Part shown: one piece after another, positions 1-10,512 of the stretch
Numbering within the stretch: the stretch's first letter is position 1
Layout: each line of letters begins with the position of its first letter
From: Exophiala sp. HKRS030
Taxonomy: Eukaryota; Ascomycota; Eurotiomycetes; Chaetothyriales; Herpotrichiellaceae
Assembly: GCA_023897205.1 (NCBI GenBank)
Contig: JAHWDD010000010.1
Span: 930,001 to 994,000, forward strand
Direction: 5' to 3'
Length of the DNA stretch: 64,000 nucleotides
Notes under the pieces: generated by a model
Databases searched by the model: none
Seen by the model: only the letters and a program-made list of their open reading frames with translations
What the model was told of the DNA's origin: nothing
Position numbers and translations under genes: made by a program

Positions 1-567
1 TGATCTGCTTTTTAAGAGCCAAATCTACCAGCTGAGACGAGTCCGCCGAGGTGACTAGGTCTGTTAGTTTGACCCCAGGTAACCAAAGCGAGCACTCACT
101 ATCGAGATTGAACTTTCGGGCAACTTCGAATACCTCCGGTATATCGGCAAAGTGAGAAGCCAGTCGCTGAATGTAACCACGATAGAAGCGCATGCTTGAT
201 TTGATGAAGTCGAGATAGAGCTTTTCAGCCTTCCGGCGTTCGACATGCTTCTTCTTACTCTCCCCCTCTCGAAATCTGGCCAGAATTACCCTGAATGTCT
301 TGTTGACCTTGGAATGTGCCTCCCACAAGCGTGACTCGATCTTGTGCTTGGCGGCCAACTCGAAATCGGCAAAGACATAATCTTGACATGCTGTGCGGAG
401 TCTACCAAAGTCAATACTCTGTCATTTGGTACGCACACTCCCTCCTACCTGGCAAGTTGCTGTTCTAGCCGTGGATACGCAGGCTCTTTGTGTTTCAAAC
501 TCGATATCACCTCCTTTTCCAGACGGTCAACAGTCTCAGACGCCTTTTTGGCGATGTCATCTTCCAT
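1..567 (-). CDS. EST1/SMG7-like telomerase-associated or NMD protein, 5' part
   Basis: This is the N-terminal part of a gene that runs off the left edge. The exons read on the minus strand are 567-449, 401-100 and 54-1; the introns are 448-402 (47 bases) and 99-55 (branch point CTAAC). The protein starts MEDDIAKKASETVDRLEKEV and continues through DYVFADFELAAKHKIESRLW to FIKSSMRFYRGYIQRLASHF. That last stretch is the signature of the 14-3-3-like/TPR N-terminal domain of the Est1/Ebs1/SMG7 family. Members act in telomerase recruitment or in nonsense-mediated decay, and the fragment does not separate the two. The start at 567 is the first ATG in frame before the conserved part; an unseen upstream exon is possible because the reading frame stays open a little further 5'. 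Confidence 0.7.
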
Positions 568-1144
568 GATGGTTGTGTATTGGGGAGCCAGGTCATTGCG
601 ACCGTAGTCGTGGTCAGGACAGGCGGTTTACGAAGTCGAGCCAGAGCTGTGAATTGCGCTCCATGAGGTTTGTTGCTTCACTTCCCGGCACGCTTCGTAG
701 CCGAGAATGTGACTCGTTCGTTCGGAAGACTCTGCAGAGCCTCGATCCTTAGACCAGGCAAGGGTAATGTGAGGTTCGTAGGTGAGTTTATGCGGTGGTA
801 CTATCAAGAGAAACAAAGGCAGGTGGGGTGGGATTCCGCAGTCTGAAGGGGAGAAGTATGCATCTCACAGCCTTGCGCTTGAAAATGCACGTGATCTTAG
901 CTGTTTAGTTCAGCCTTGCTCGCCGATCCTTTAGCGAGAGATCTCACGTGATCGACGTCATTATCGAGGAGTGAATTGTTTTGCGTGTTCTGTTGTAACT
1001 GCGCGCGTCGGCTGTCAAAAAAGTGTGCAACTACCAGGTTTCGCCCATAACTATTCCCGAGTCCCTCATGTCGACTCAATCGCGTAGAGATTAACCTATC
1101 ATCGCTCATTTCCCGCGCTTACGTTGACGCGGCAATCTGACAAT
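568..1144. other. Intergenic: divergent promoter region
   Basis: This stretch separates the divergent EST1-like and Acinus-like genes. A 62-codon open frame on the minus strand (628-816) has no recognisable features and overlaps the presumed 5' leader of the EST1-like gene. I see no clear TATA box. Confidence 0.5.
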
Positions 1145-3118
1145 ATGACGGACTGGAGCAAGTTGAAAGTTGTTGACCTTAAGGAGGAATGCAAGAAGCG
1201 CGGGATCCCTCTTACTGGCCTCAAACTCAAGCAGAACTATATCGACACGCTAACAGAATACGAACAAGAACATGATAACGCGAGAGAGAAAGTCGAGCCT
1301 CGCGGAGAAGACAAGCATGACAATGCGAAGGAAGAAGAGGACCGAGGAAATGAACCTGTCGGAGGACATCCCGAGGGTGACAATCTTGAGCCTCAAGATA
1401 TCGTCAGCAACGAAGAGCACGTGGTGGTGGACGATGCGACGACGATTCTAACTCCTCCGCAGCCTCAGGATGAGAAGGATGCCGTGGGAACTTCCGACGT
1501 CAATGGCAATGAAGACGCGTCGCACGAAGAATTCGGGACGGATATTACACAGGACACTTCGTCCAAGATCGCCAAACCTGATGCACAAGAACAAGTGGAT
1601 GACACTCCTCAAGAAGTTCAGATCGAGCACGATACTCCGGCTGAGCTGCGGAAAGAGGATAGCCATGCCGAGAAGAAAGAGGAAATGTCTGATGTGCCAG
1701 CGACCTCTCAATCTGATACCGTCAAGGGCGAAAACTTAGCACCGGAGACTCAAACCGTGGAAAGCGAGGTGGAAGCTACGAAACAAGAAATATCCAATAC
1801 TGCTCCTCAGAAGGCTGAAGACCCCTCGAACAGGCTGCCACAAGTTCAGACGCAGTCAGACAGTAGCACACCCCTCCCACCTGGTGACTTTGCCGAAGAT
1901 CAGACACGGAGGAGGAAGCGAAGCGCTACGCCTGATCCAACGGCCCAAGAGGTTGCACGCAAAAAGGCAAGACTTAGCTCTGAAGGAGAAGATGAGAAGA
2001 CCGAGGAGCTCGCTGCCCTGCGAGATATGAAGGCAGCGACTGAGGTTGCCAAGGAGATCCGCAACGAAACCGATGATGCTATTACCAAAACCATCAACCA
2101 GCAAGCTGCTTCAGCTGCAGAAGCAATTCGCCCACGAAGTCCCTCCGAAGAGCGTGATGTCTCTCCTGCCATCCATCCAGCAACCTCATCGATATACATC
2201 CGTAATCTCAAACGGCCACTTCATATCCCCTCACTTCGCAATCATATCCTCACGCTTGCCAAATCCCGTGATCCGTCGGACGACATCGACCCTATCAAAG
2301 TGTTCTACCTAGACAACATCCGCACCCATGCATTTGTCTCGTTTTCTTCCATCTCTGCGGCGTCACGGGTACGCACAGCCATGCACGACACCCGTTTCCC
2401 AGATAAGAACATGCGAGAACACCTCTTCGTGGACTATATACCCGACGACAAAGTTCAGGGTTGGATCGAGCGCGAGACAGGTGGTGGCGGGTTCGGCGGA
2501 GGCCGTGCAGGTGGACGGCGCTACGAAGTTGTCTACGAACAGAACGAAGACGGCATTGAGGCAGTCTTCCAGGAAGTAGATACGACCAAACCCCAGCAAC
2601 CACCGCCATTGGAGCCGAAATTGAGCTCACGCATGTCCGTTGACAGACCAGCCGGAGGTGATGCACATCCTGATCGAGCCGGGCTGGTTCCGAGAAATGA
2701 CCCGCGGGACGATTACCGAGACCGGCATCGTGATCGTGGGAGGGCCCTGCAGCCACCGACAGGACCAAAGAGACAGGATATCAGCGGTCGCGGGTTCAAA
2801 GCACTCGACGAACTCTTCGACTCTACGACCGCGAAGCCAAAGCTGTACTTCAAACCCGTTCCCGAGGCCGTGGCGCGGGAGAGACTGGACATGTTTCGAG
2901 AAATGCGTCTCTCTCACGCCGAGATGGGCCGGAGTGGCGACGAGGGTATGAAGCGGTACTCGTTCGATCGGTTCAAGGATCGCGAAGAGTGGGTGGACAA
3001 AGGGCCCGAATTTGGGTTTGGCAAGCGCGGACAAGACAGACTTGCTGGCATGCGCGGAAGGGGAGGGTATCGTGGCGGACGAGGGGGTGATTCGTGGCGT
3101 GGCGGCGGTGGGAGGTGA
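1145..3118 (+). CDS. Acinus-like SAP/RRM protein with RNPS1-SAP18-binding motif
   Basis: A single exon of 657 aa. The N-terminus is a SAP domain (residues about 1-40, WSKLKVVDLKEECKKRGIPL), a DNA/RNA-binding helix-turn-helix. A long acidic, E/D/Q-rich low-complexity region follows. An RRM-like domain (about 345-455) begins SIYIRNLKRPLHIPSLRNHI and has the AFVSFSSISAASRV strand. Near residues 550-582 is the motif LDELF..TTAKPKLYFKPVP, which matches the RSB motif of Acinus that docks RNPS1 and SAP18. The tail is RGG-rich. This order (SAP, RRM, RSB, RG tail) is that of Acinus, the scaffold of the nuclear ASAP complex in splicing and exon-junction biology. The ATG at 1145 is the first in frame; the open frame extends 21 bases upstream without an ATG. 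Confidence 0.82.
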   Translation: MTDWSKLKVVDLKEECKKRGIPLTGLKLKQNYIDTLTEYEQEHDNAREKVEPRGEDKHDNAKEEEDRGNEPVGGHPEGDNLEPQDIVSNEEHVVVDDATTILTPPQPQDEKDAVGTSDVNGNEDASHEEFGTDITQDTSSKIAKPDAQEQVDDTPQEVQIEHDTPAELRKEDSHAEKKEEMSDVPATSQSDTVKGENLAPETQTVESEVEATKQEISNTAPQKAEDPSNRLPQVQTQSDSSTPLPPGDFAEDQTRRRKRSATPDPTAQEVARKKARLSSEGEDEKTEELAALRDMKAATEVAKEIRNETDDAITKTINQQAASAAEAIRPRSPSEERDVSPAIHPATSSIYIRNLKRPLHIPSLRNHILTLAKSRDPSDDIDPIKVFYLDNIRTHAFVSFSSISAASRVRTAMHDTRFPDKNMREHLFVDYIPDDKVQGWIERETGGGGFGGGRAGGRRYEVVYEQNEDGIEAVFQEVDTTKPQQPPPLEPKLSSRMSVDRPAGGDAHPDRAGLVPRNDPRDDYRDRHRDRGRALQPPTGPKRQDISGRGFKALDELFDSTTAKPKLYFKPVPEAVARERLDMFREMRLSHAEMGRSGDEGMKRYSFDRFKDREEWVDKGPEFGFGKRGQDRLAGMRGRGGYRGGRGGDSWRGGGGR

Positions 3119-4158
3119 TTCTCCTTTCTTGCCTTTCAGTTTGTACAGCAGCCGAGACCACGAACGCAGGCGCGCGCTCGACAACTGCTGGCACAAGACC
3201 CAGTTAGATGTATGATTAGGTACGAGAGAATACGACACACTCGATACTGAACAGATTAGAAGTGTAGAGCAGAGCAACATCCGGGTGGATGAAAGTGCAA
3301 TCTGACGCACAAGACACAAAATCCGCGATCCTTTACGATCACGATCACGTGTACGTATGTATTTATATAGCTGGACGAAAGACACCGACCAATTTGAAAG
3401 ACTTATTCAAATGCAGGGTTTTAAGATTGCTGAGATACCAAAACTTGTATATTGATATTTGGACCGTTTTTCAAACTCGCATACTTCTGAAGTATTGTGT
3501 GCGAACAGCAACGACGCCCACCCCTGACGCTGAATGAAAGAAGAAGAAAACAATACCAATACTTGGTGCCTTGTCGGGCAAAGGTGTACAACCTGATGTT
3601 TGACAATGACTCCATCCCTGAAGAGACAAAATGACATTTTTTTTGTTGCAATGGGTAGGTACCTGTTGATGTTTTCGTGTTCGTATTAGGCTTTTTGGCA
3701 ATGGTTGCAACCCAAGATGCATTTGGTAGAGAGGTGTACTGTTTGTATGGTTGTATTGTAATTGACATGGCATTCGTCCAACGTCCAATATCCTCCCCCT
3801 TTGCTGGTTGATTTGTTGATCGAGTGACCATCTGGGGCATGACATCCACCAACACCACCACCACCATCACCACCGCCCCCGCCACCACCAGCAGCCTCGT
3901 CATGCCCAGCATCGTCCAGTTTGTCCAAAAAGTGAGAGTACCCTTTGATTGACACAAAACAATATCAACCTCGTCCTCTCCTCCGGGGGGTTTGGGTTTC
4001 TTGATTCAAGGACGGTCTTGCTGTTGACGATGCTGTTGATACCTACCTGAGGCAGGTAGGTGGGTATCAAGCAACTGTAAATCCGTACGGTGTGTATAAT
4101 CAATATACAACCCGCCAGGGAAAAAAAAGAGAACATTCATCTCATCAGACGTCATGTC
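3119..4158. other. Intergenic between convergent genes; Gly-codon-like microsatellite and hairpin
   Basis: Both flanking genes end here. It holds a CCA/CCG-rich trinucleotide tract (about 3845-3893) and an imperfect hairpin at 4036-4070. Small open frames on the minus strand across the tract read as poly-glycine and are probably repeat artefacts. Confidence 0.5.
4036..4070. repeat. Imperfect inverted repeat (hairpin)
   Basis: The left arm TTGATACCTACCTG is followed by a 3-base loop (agg) and the right arm CAGGTAGGTGGGTATCAA, which pairs with it apart from a 4-base bulge. It lies between two convergent genes, 88 bases past the stop of the ArfGAP gene. It may form in the 3' UTR, but a role is not shown. 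Confidence 0.5.
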
Positions 4159-5565
4159 TTACCAGTCGTCCCCCCAACCGTCATCTTTGGACTTTTGTGA
4201 TGAACCTGGTGTCTTCTTCATCGCACTCGTACCGATGCTGCTGGATGATTTTGACGCGCCACCACCTGCGCCGGCGCCACCACCGCCCATGCCGAAACTG
4301 TCCCAAAAGTCTTTACGTTCAGGTTCAACTCCTCTTGACGCTGCGGCAGCACTGGCCTTTTCATCTTGACCTTCGACGAACTTGTTGAATGACTCGGCGG
4401 CACCTTTTGCACCGGTCTGGATGTTCTTCCCGGCAACCATGGCCGCGGTTCGTGCTTGTGCAGCAATATCTGAAGATGCAAGCTGCATCACCAACGTCAG
4501 TACATCATGCCGGCTTTTCCCAAACCCTAGCGAAACAAAACAGAAACAAAAACAACAGGCAAAGGGCGAAGGCAGACAACGTACATTCTTTGCCGTCGGT
4601 TGGATATACGAGTCGTTCACGATTTTGGCTTGCTTTCCCACAGCTGCAGAAAACCAGCCAAAACCCTTGGTCAACGCGGCCACTGGATCTTTTGAAAAGT
4701 CGTCGGCACTGGGCATGCCACCACCGCCGTTGGACGACTGCGGTTCGGCCGGGGCACTTCCAAAACCGCCGTATTTCCCGCCTTGGCTGGGCGGGAGGGA
4801 GTCTGGTCTCGAAGCGTTGGCCTCTCCCATCCTTGCGAAATAGGCCTCGTTCTGTGCCTTTTGTTCAGCTGATATGCCCGGCCCTCGTCCCGGCGCAGGG
4901 GAGGCTGTCCGACTATCGCCCTGGCCCTGGCCATTCGCGCCGCTATTTCTAGCGCCGCTGCCAACACCACCGGCGGGCGTGGCCGACCGACTGGCCTGCT
5001 TCTCTTTGATGGCCTGTCGTTCTTTGAGAAAGGCCGCTTTATCAAACTCCCTCTCCTCTACCTGCGCGCTCAACCGCTCTTTCCACTCCTCGCCGATTTC
5101 GCAGTCGTATCGCTCTTTGATGGTGCACTCGTCGAAGGGGATGGGGGAGTTTTTTGTGAAAAAGTCTTGCCACGCTTTGTTACCGCCGTACTGCATGCGT
5201 AGGATCTCTGCTTGTTTGAAGGCGTCCATCGACACGGACCGGACAAAGGACACGTGCACACCCAACCCGCGGTGTGTACCGGCGCATTGCAGACAAATAA
5301 AGGTGGAGAATTTGGGAGATGCCTGCATGCGTCTCATTAGGGGGTTTGTCGTGATCAGGACTGAAAGGGACTCGAAAAAAGACTCACCCACTGCGGTGAA
5401 GGGGCACCGCAGTCGCAGCACTTGTCGTTTCCTGCGCCATCTTTTTTACTTATCTGGGCGAGCTAGACAGACAATATGTCAGCAAGTGAACTTCTCTAGA
5501 GCTCAGGGTTGTATCACTTTGCTTCTGGTCTCTGGATCGACCTCCCACATCGCCTTGGAGGCCAT
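4159..5565 (-). CDS. GCS1: ADP-ribosylation factor GTPase-activating protein (ArfGAP1/Gcs1 type)
   Basis: Exons on the minus strand are 5565-5518, 5462-5388, 5322-4585 and 4482-4159, giving 394 aa. The N-terminal ArfGAP domain has the zinc finger C-x2-C-x16-C-x2-C (from CCDCGAPSPQW to ICLQC) and the arginine finger in HRGLGVH. The zinc finger is interrupted by an intron after PQW. The C-terminal half is G/S/P-rich with amphipathic stretches as in lipid-packing sensors and ends in DDGWGDDW, a typical tail of Gcs1/ArfGAP1. The enzyme stimulates GTP hydrolysis on Arf during COPI and post-Golgi transport. The last intron (4584-4483, 102 bases) is a multiple of three with no stop, so its retention would add 34 residues; GTACGT/CAG borders and loss of conserved sequence argue that it is spliced. 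Confidence 0.9.
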
Positions 5566-5998
5566 TTTGGTGGTGGTGCGTTGTGTTGTTTTCGACTCGA
5601 GAAATCAAGGGAATTCGAGGGAGAGAGTTGGCGAAATGAGGGGCGGATCGAATTTGTTACTCAGCCAGTTCGTCGATGATGTTGTCAGCACAGCATATTT
5701 TTAAATCGATATATTTGGTGTATATAGCATTCGAAAGGGATAAATCTGTAGAGAAGAGAGAGTTGGCGGTTTTGGAGATTAGATTTTGTTGTTGGTACAT
5801 GTCACATTTAGATCTATGGAGTTTCAAATAATAAATATACAGTACAGTATGGAGTACAACTAGGACAAGCCTTTTTTGGGGGGAGCGCGGGCCATTCATT
5901 CAACCGCCTCACTCAGATCCACAGGCAACACCCTGCGAAAGAGGTCCTCAGCCATAACTCTGATAAAGAAAAAAAAAGAGTCTGATCTGATCGCCTGT
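5566..5998. other. Intergenic
   Basis: Promoter of the ArfGAP gene and 3' end of the EF-G2 gene, both on the minus strand. AT-rich around 5690-5860. Nothing else recognised. Confidence 0.4.
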
Positions 5999-8713
5999 TC
6001 ATAAATGTCCACCGCGCAATTCTGTCATCAGTGCCCTCTCTCTGGGACCCGTGATTCTCTCGAAGCGGTCTACACTCATGACAAAAGTTCCTCGACCACC
6101 GGTCATGCTCCTGAGATGTTTTAGGTACCCGACCATCTCTTTCAGGGGCACTTTGGCTTTGACGGTCCGCTGGATGTTGACGTGATCGTGTTGTTCTCCC
6201 GACAAAGATGATCCGGATTCAAATGGGTCTTTCGGAGCGTAAATCTTGCTGACGTCGATCCTCTGAGAAGGACCATGACTGCTGGTGTTGTTGTTGTCTT
6301 CATCCCCTTCCTCGTGGTCCCCCAGCGACACAATTTGACCGCCGCGACTCGACGAAAGGTCTTGGATGACGTTTCCCAGACTGGCTTCATCGACACTGAT
6401 GTCGACGTTCATGACGGGTTCCATCAGTGTACTCGGACCCGATTTGGTCGCGTCTCTGAAGGCGGCTATCGTGGCCAATCGAGCCGCAGAAGTGAGCGAA
6501 GAGTATGTCGTCTCGGATCCAAAGATGTGTTCTTCGGGCACGAGTCTCAGAGTGACTTTGGTGTTGCGCATCGGGTAGGAATATGAGGGTCCTCGGCTCA
6601 GAGCCGCCAGTGCGCCATTGACATATGCCGACTGCATCTCGGCGAGGTTGAGATGTGGTGGCAGTGACGCGTTGTCGGAACTGATGGGTCGCCCCTTTCT
6701 ATCCAATGTGGGCGTCTCGATCAAGATCAAGTTTCCATCTTGTTCGTACCTGAAGACATCATCGTCGTCCTCGTCACCGCTGCTGCCAGACTCATCAGCG
6801 TCCGACATTGGCTCTGCGACCGCCGTGCATCCTGCTTTTCCCTTTGTGGCTGCGCGGTCACCTTCCAAAGTCTTGGTGATTGGCTTCGAAGACTGAGGCA
6901 GGGATTCCCGGTACCCAATGGCAATCTTCCCCATGTTGGCTCGGGCTTTGAGGTCGTTGACCAGTCTGTCTTGGGCGATTTCCAGGTGCAGTTCTCCCAT
7001 GCCACTGATCTGGGTCTGGCCAGTATCTTCGTCCTGGGTGATTTGCAGGCTTGGGTCTTCTCGCAAAAGTAGAGCAAGCTTCTCATGCATGTCTTTTTCT
7101 TCCCGCAAACTATTCGGCTCGATTGAAGCGAAGAATACCGGCGGGGGAACTTTGATAGGCCGAAGCTGTAGTTTGTTCAGCGGTTCTGGAGGTGTGGCCT
7201 TGTTACCGGCGTATGACACCAGGGTATCTCCTGTCCGTGCGAATTTTGAACCGGCAATGACACCGATTTCTCCAGCCTTTAATGATTGTACAGGCACGGA
7301 TTCTGAGGCGTACATCCGCAACAGCGTCGACGCTCGCTCAGAGTTCTGTAGATTCGTGTTGTACAGCAGAGAGTTGCGATCGATCGAGCCTGAGTAAACC
7401 CGTATGTAGACGAGAACGCCTTTGCGTGGATCGTTGACAACTTTGAATGCCAATGCACATCCTTGAAGCGTGTTCCCAACAGCGGATGACCCTTGCACTG
7501 CTCCTTTTTTCTTGGACTTGTCCGGGTCGTCGTTGCGGAGAGAGAGCTCGCCACTCATTAGTTGCGAAAGGCCACCAGAGCTGGATCCAAGACTGATTTC
7601 GGGATCCGGACGTTCTGCCGGGCTAGGTAATAGATTGTTGATCGCATCCAGCAGTGGTTGAACGCCGATGTTTCGGAAGCTTGCACCAGCAAACACCGGA
7701 ATGATGCTGCAATTTTCCGCGAGCAAAGATCGTCGAAGACTCTGGAGAACCTGAGCTGGGGTGACATTGAGATGATCCTCTTCTGCCTCGAAAAAGGCTT
7801 CCACAAGGTGGTCATCATGCTCACTCAGTAGCTCAACCAGAGCAATTCTTGCTCGATGCAACTCTGTGGCAAATTCCGGGTACTCTTGTTCCATTCGTGA
7901 CAGCGGTATGCGCTGGACAGCCTTTCCATCACCTCCTGGAGTGTACAACAGCCCCTCTAGGTTGATCACATCACCGACACCTGTGAATTGACCCTTTCCC
8001 CCTTCGAACCACGGTATTTGACACACAGCAGGCCATCCCTTGAGACGTGAACCAATCTCACGCACGGTACGGCCAAAAGCAGCACCATTCCGATCAAGCT
8101 TGTTGATGTAGGCTATCCTTGGAATCTTCCATTCAGCCGCCTGAGCCCACACCTGTTCCGTCTGTGCTTCGACACCAGCAACGCCGTCAAGGATACAGAT
8201 AGCACCGTCCAGAATTCTCAACGATCGTCGCACCTCGAATGTAAAGTCGGCATGGCCCGGAGTATCTATTAGGTTGATGTTGTGAGGATATTGACAGCGC
8301 GGTTGGGTGTCGGTTCCTATATCAAAATCTTTGGCGAGCTGGGCGGCCTGTTGATCACCCACCGGAGGCCATTCGAAGGTGATGGCTGCAGACTGTATAG
8401 TGATACCTCTAGCTCGTTCGGCTGGTAGGAAATCTGTGACAGTTGATCCTTCATCAACATCACCAATTCGTCGGGTGTGTCCACTATAGTAGAGCATGCG
8501 CTCAGTAGTGGTCGTTTTACCGGCGTCGATATGAGCTATGATGCCAATATTTCTCGTTCGGAGAGCAGCTTGGGAAGCGTGCGATGCAGCTGAAAGACGA
8601 TATGATGCTGAAATCGATCTCAGAGGCACTCCTCGTTTCAAAACTTTTGTACAAGGTCCAACAGATCTAATTAGAGTGGAGCGTGTGAGAACTCTGCCGT
8701 AGATTACTACCAT
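5999..8713 (-). CDS. MEF2: Mitochondrial elongation factor G2, ribosome-recycling GTPase
   Basis: A single exon of 904 aa. The GTPase domain follows a basic, Ser/Arg-rich presequence suited to mitochondrial import. The P-loop AHIDAGKT (residues 60-67), the G3 motif DTPGHADF and the NKLD G4 motif are intact, and [11 protein letters not shown] is the switch I region. The rest matches the EF-G domain order, with domain IV carrying an acidic insert near [15 protein letters not shown], and ends in RGGHL. Family knowledge: EF-G2 works with the mitochondrial recycling factor to split post-termination ribosomes and does not drive translocation. I chose the ATG at 8713; the open frame runs up to 8836 but has no ATG there. 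The separation from EF-G1 rests on the [20 protein letters not shown] block and the inserts, and is likely but not certain. Confidence 0.88.
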   Translation of the reverse strand: MVVIYGRVLTRSTLIRSVGPCTKVLKRGVPLRSISASYRLSAASHASQAALRTRNIGIIAHIDAGKTTTTERMLYYSGHTRRIGDVDEGSTVTDFLPAERARGITIQSAAITFEWPPVGDQQAAQLAKDFDIGTDTQPRCQYPHNINLIDTPGHADFTFEVRRSLRILDGAICILDGVAGVEAQTEQVWAQAAEWKIPRIAYINKLDRNGAAFGRTVREIGSRLKGWPAVCQIPWFEGGKGQFTGVGDVINLEGLLYTPGGDGKAVQRIPLSRMEQEYPEFATELHRARIALVELLSEHDDHLVEAFFEAEEDHLNVTPAQVLQSLRRSLLAENCSIIPVFAGASFRNIGVQPLLDAINNLLPSPAERPDPEISLGSSSGGLSQLMSGELSLRNDDPDKSKKKGAVQGSSAVGNTLQGCALAFKVVNDPRKGVLVYIRVYSGSIDRNSLLYNTNLQNSERASTLLRMYASESVPVQSLKAGEIGVIAGSKFARTGDTLVSYAGNKATPPEPLNKLQLRPIKVPPPVFFASIEPNSLREEKDMHEKLALLLREDPSLQITQDEDTGQTQISGMGELHLEIAQDRLVNDLKARANMGKIAIGYRESLPQSSKPITKTLEGDRAATKGKAGCTAVAEPMSDADESGSSGDEDDDDVFRYEQDGNLILIETPTLDRKGRPISSDNASLPPHLNLAEMQSAYVNGALAALSRGPSYSYPMRNTKVTLRLVPEEHIFGSETTYSSLTSAARLATIAAFRDATKSGPSTLMEPVMNVDISVDEASLGNVIQDLSSSRGGQIVSLGDHEEGDEDNNNTSSHGPSQRIDVSKIYAPKDPFESGSSLSGEQHDHVNIQRTVKAKVPLKEMVGYLKHLRSMTGGRGTFVMSVDRFERITGPRERALMTELRGGHL

Positions 8714-9099
8714 TCCCCCGGGTTGACGTATCGTCCGGTGGTTGACCGTGAAATGGACTTGAAGAAGACCTTCTAGACAGAACGCGAAGAACCAAAAAAG
8801 ACAGTCAACGAAAGAAAGTGATGCAATCAGAACCAATCAATTGAATTTGGAGAATATCAAGATCAGTATCTTTGGAAGGGACGAAAACTTGACCAAAACC
8901 TCAAAGCACGTGTTGCCAAGCCCAACAAGGCTGCGCGAGGCTGCGAGAGGCCGCGGCGAGAAAGAATTTCAATACCGCCCAACCACTCAAAGTCTACATC
9001 TAATACTCGACTATAACCGCTCTAGGCTTCACTGATCCCGAGCAATTTCTCGGGCACAGACGTGATCAGCTGCTATACTTTCGCAGCGAGGCTCGACTC
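8714..9099. other. Intergenic
   Basis: Promoter of the EF-G2 gene and 3' flank of the SnoaL-like gene. A short G/C-rich patch, gaggctgcgcgaggctgcga-like, lies at 8930-8955. No further feature seen. Confidence 0.4.
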
Positions 9100-9702
9100 T
9101 CACGAGCTACCCAATGCCTCCTGGATTGCTTTCTGAACACCGCCGAAATCCTGGGGTGAAATATGTCTGTTAAATGCTGCTCTGTGTTTCTGATTTTCAC
9201 AGTAACGTGCCGCCCAGACTTGGTGTGATTTTATCTTGGGGCTTCCGGTGGGAGAAGCTTGATCAAAACGGATCCTTGCAACCCATTCCCCTAAAACTGA
9301 GTTACCATTGACAAGGCCTTGAACAGCTGTTCCAATGACTAGCAAGTCCATTGCCTCAGGTTCAAATACATATACACGAGTCAACTTGTGCAATCGGGTT
9401 TTGGTCACATTCCAGGCAAGCTGGCGAGATCTCTTAATTTCTGGAAACAGAGTCAACTGAACGCAATGGGCCGCTCATAAACCCCATCCAAGTTCAATCG
9501 GGCTGGACCTACGTTCATGGCCACGAGCTGTTCCAGCGGGGCTGATAATGTACCCATCATCTGCAAAGATCTCTGCAAGCTTATCGCCCGTTGTCGCCTC
9601 GTTGGTATCGAGGAGCCTGAGATAGTAGTCGAGTAATTTTTGTTTGTCTTCTGACACGTTCGCTGACGACGGCCACTCTGTTTCAGTGGTAGTATACTCC
9701 AT
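9100..9702 (-). CDS. SnoaL/NTF2-like domain protein
   Basis: Two exons on the minus strand, 9702-9513 and 9440-9100, give 176 aa. The intron has GTAGGT and a pyrimidine-rich TTGACTCTGTTTCCAG acceptor. The sequence has the NTF2-like pattern: an N-terminal helix (KQKLLDYYLRLLDTNEATTG), then AEIFADDGYIISPAGTARGHE, then beta strands (HKLTRVYVFEPEAMDLLVIG, GEWVARIRFD). This cone fold is shared by SnoaL cyclases, ketosteroid isomerases and many small ligand-binding proteins, so no reaction can be assigned. It lies beside the aromatic-degradation-like block and points away from its first regulator, so it may belong to that block or be unrelated. Confidence 0.7.
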
Positions 9703-9842
9703 GGGCAGCAGCTTGAATTTCGACTCGAATATGAGGTTATGTGCTTGTCGCTAATACAACAGGTGTGCTGGTTTGTGGGGTATGCTTCCGAGACCTGGCT
9801 TATCATATGTAGATGACCACCACCGTTCCACCTCCAGTATCA

Positions 9843-10251
9843 TCATATCGCACGCAACCATTTCGGTTCCTCAACAAATGAGATTTCAATTCGATCATCA
9901 TCTTTGCGTATGCTGGATCTCTGCACGGAGAGTTGTGACCATGTCAACTCCGGATCACTCGTATCGACGATCGAGGCTGTGGATCCGGCCTCCACGGAGA
10001 CGTTACTCCCCCGGACGCTAACAAAATCCACTTATTTGACCAGATTCCCCGGACCGACTATTCATACCGAGGTGATATCGTCACGTTCACATCATCAATT
10101 TTATTACTCACTAAAGCCTGAATGAAACATACGCACAGTCGGTCAAACGCAGATTGTCCATGATGCAATAGTGACCGACGAGGTTAAGGCTGAGCGTCGA
10201 TATCAAGTCTGCGGGGCAACCAGGCGACGCTGTCTCGGCGGCGACGTTCAT
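9843..10251 (-). CDS. Possible small two-exon gene, unknown
   Basis: On the minus strand two open frames join cleanly. Exon 10251-10112 ends in a consensus GTGAGT donor, and exon 10017-9843 follows a TTTTGTTAG acceptor. The phases fit (140+175 = 315 bases, 104 aa). The product has the stretch ELTWSQLSVQRSSIRKDDDR and looks like soluble protein, but I recognise no family. The frame is open upstream of the ATG at 10251, so an upstream exon could exist. It sits in the presumed promoter between the SnoaL-like gene and the first regulator, and may be a remnant or chance. Confidence 0.25.
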
Positions 10252-10512
10252 CCAGGCGGCGTTCGGGAAAGTTTTGTCCCGTACACAATACTTCGTCTTC
10301 ACATTCTGATGCCACTACTCATACTGAATTTGCACACTGTCACAATTCCGGAGCAATTCAATTCTTTTCCGGAAAGCGCTGCACGAAAGGACAAATCGCC
10401 ACAGTTGCTGGCATTGTGGACTTTGACACACACTTGGCTACATTGACTTTTTGATTGACTTGCTAAAAGTTCCAATACGATCTGGACGGCGAGGTTTCAA
10501 TCTTTAGCCTCG

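Noticed and set aside
3686..3955. Minus-strand frame with a poly-glycine run
   Set aside because: The run comes from a CCA/CCG microsatellite and the rest has no family pattern.
8714..8836. Longer start for the EF-G2 gene
   Set aside because: The frame is open but the first codon there is not ATG; the ATG at 8713 begins a good presequence.
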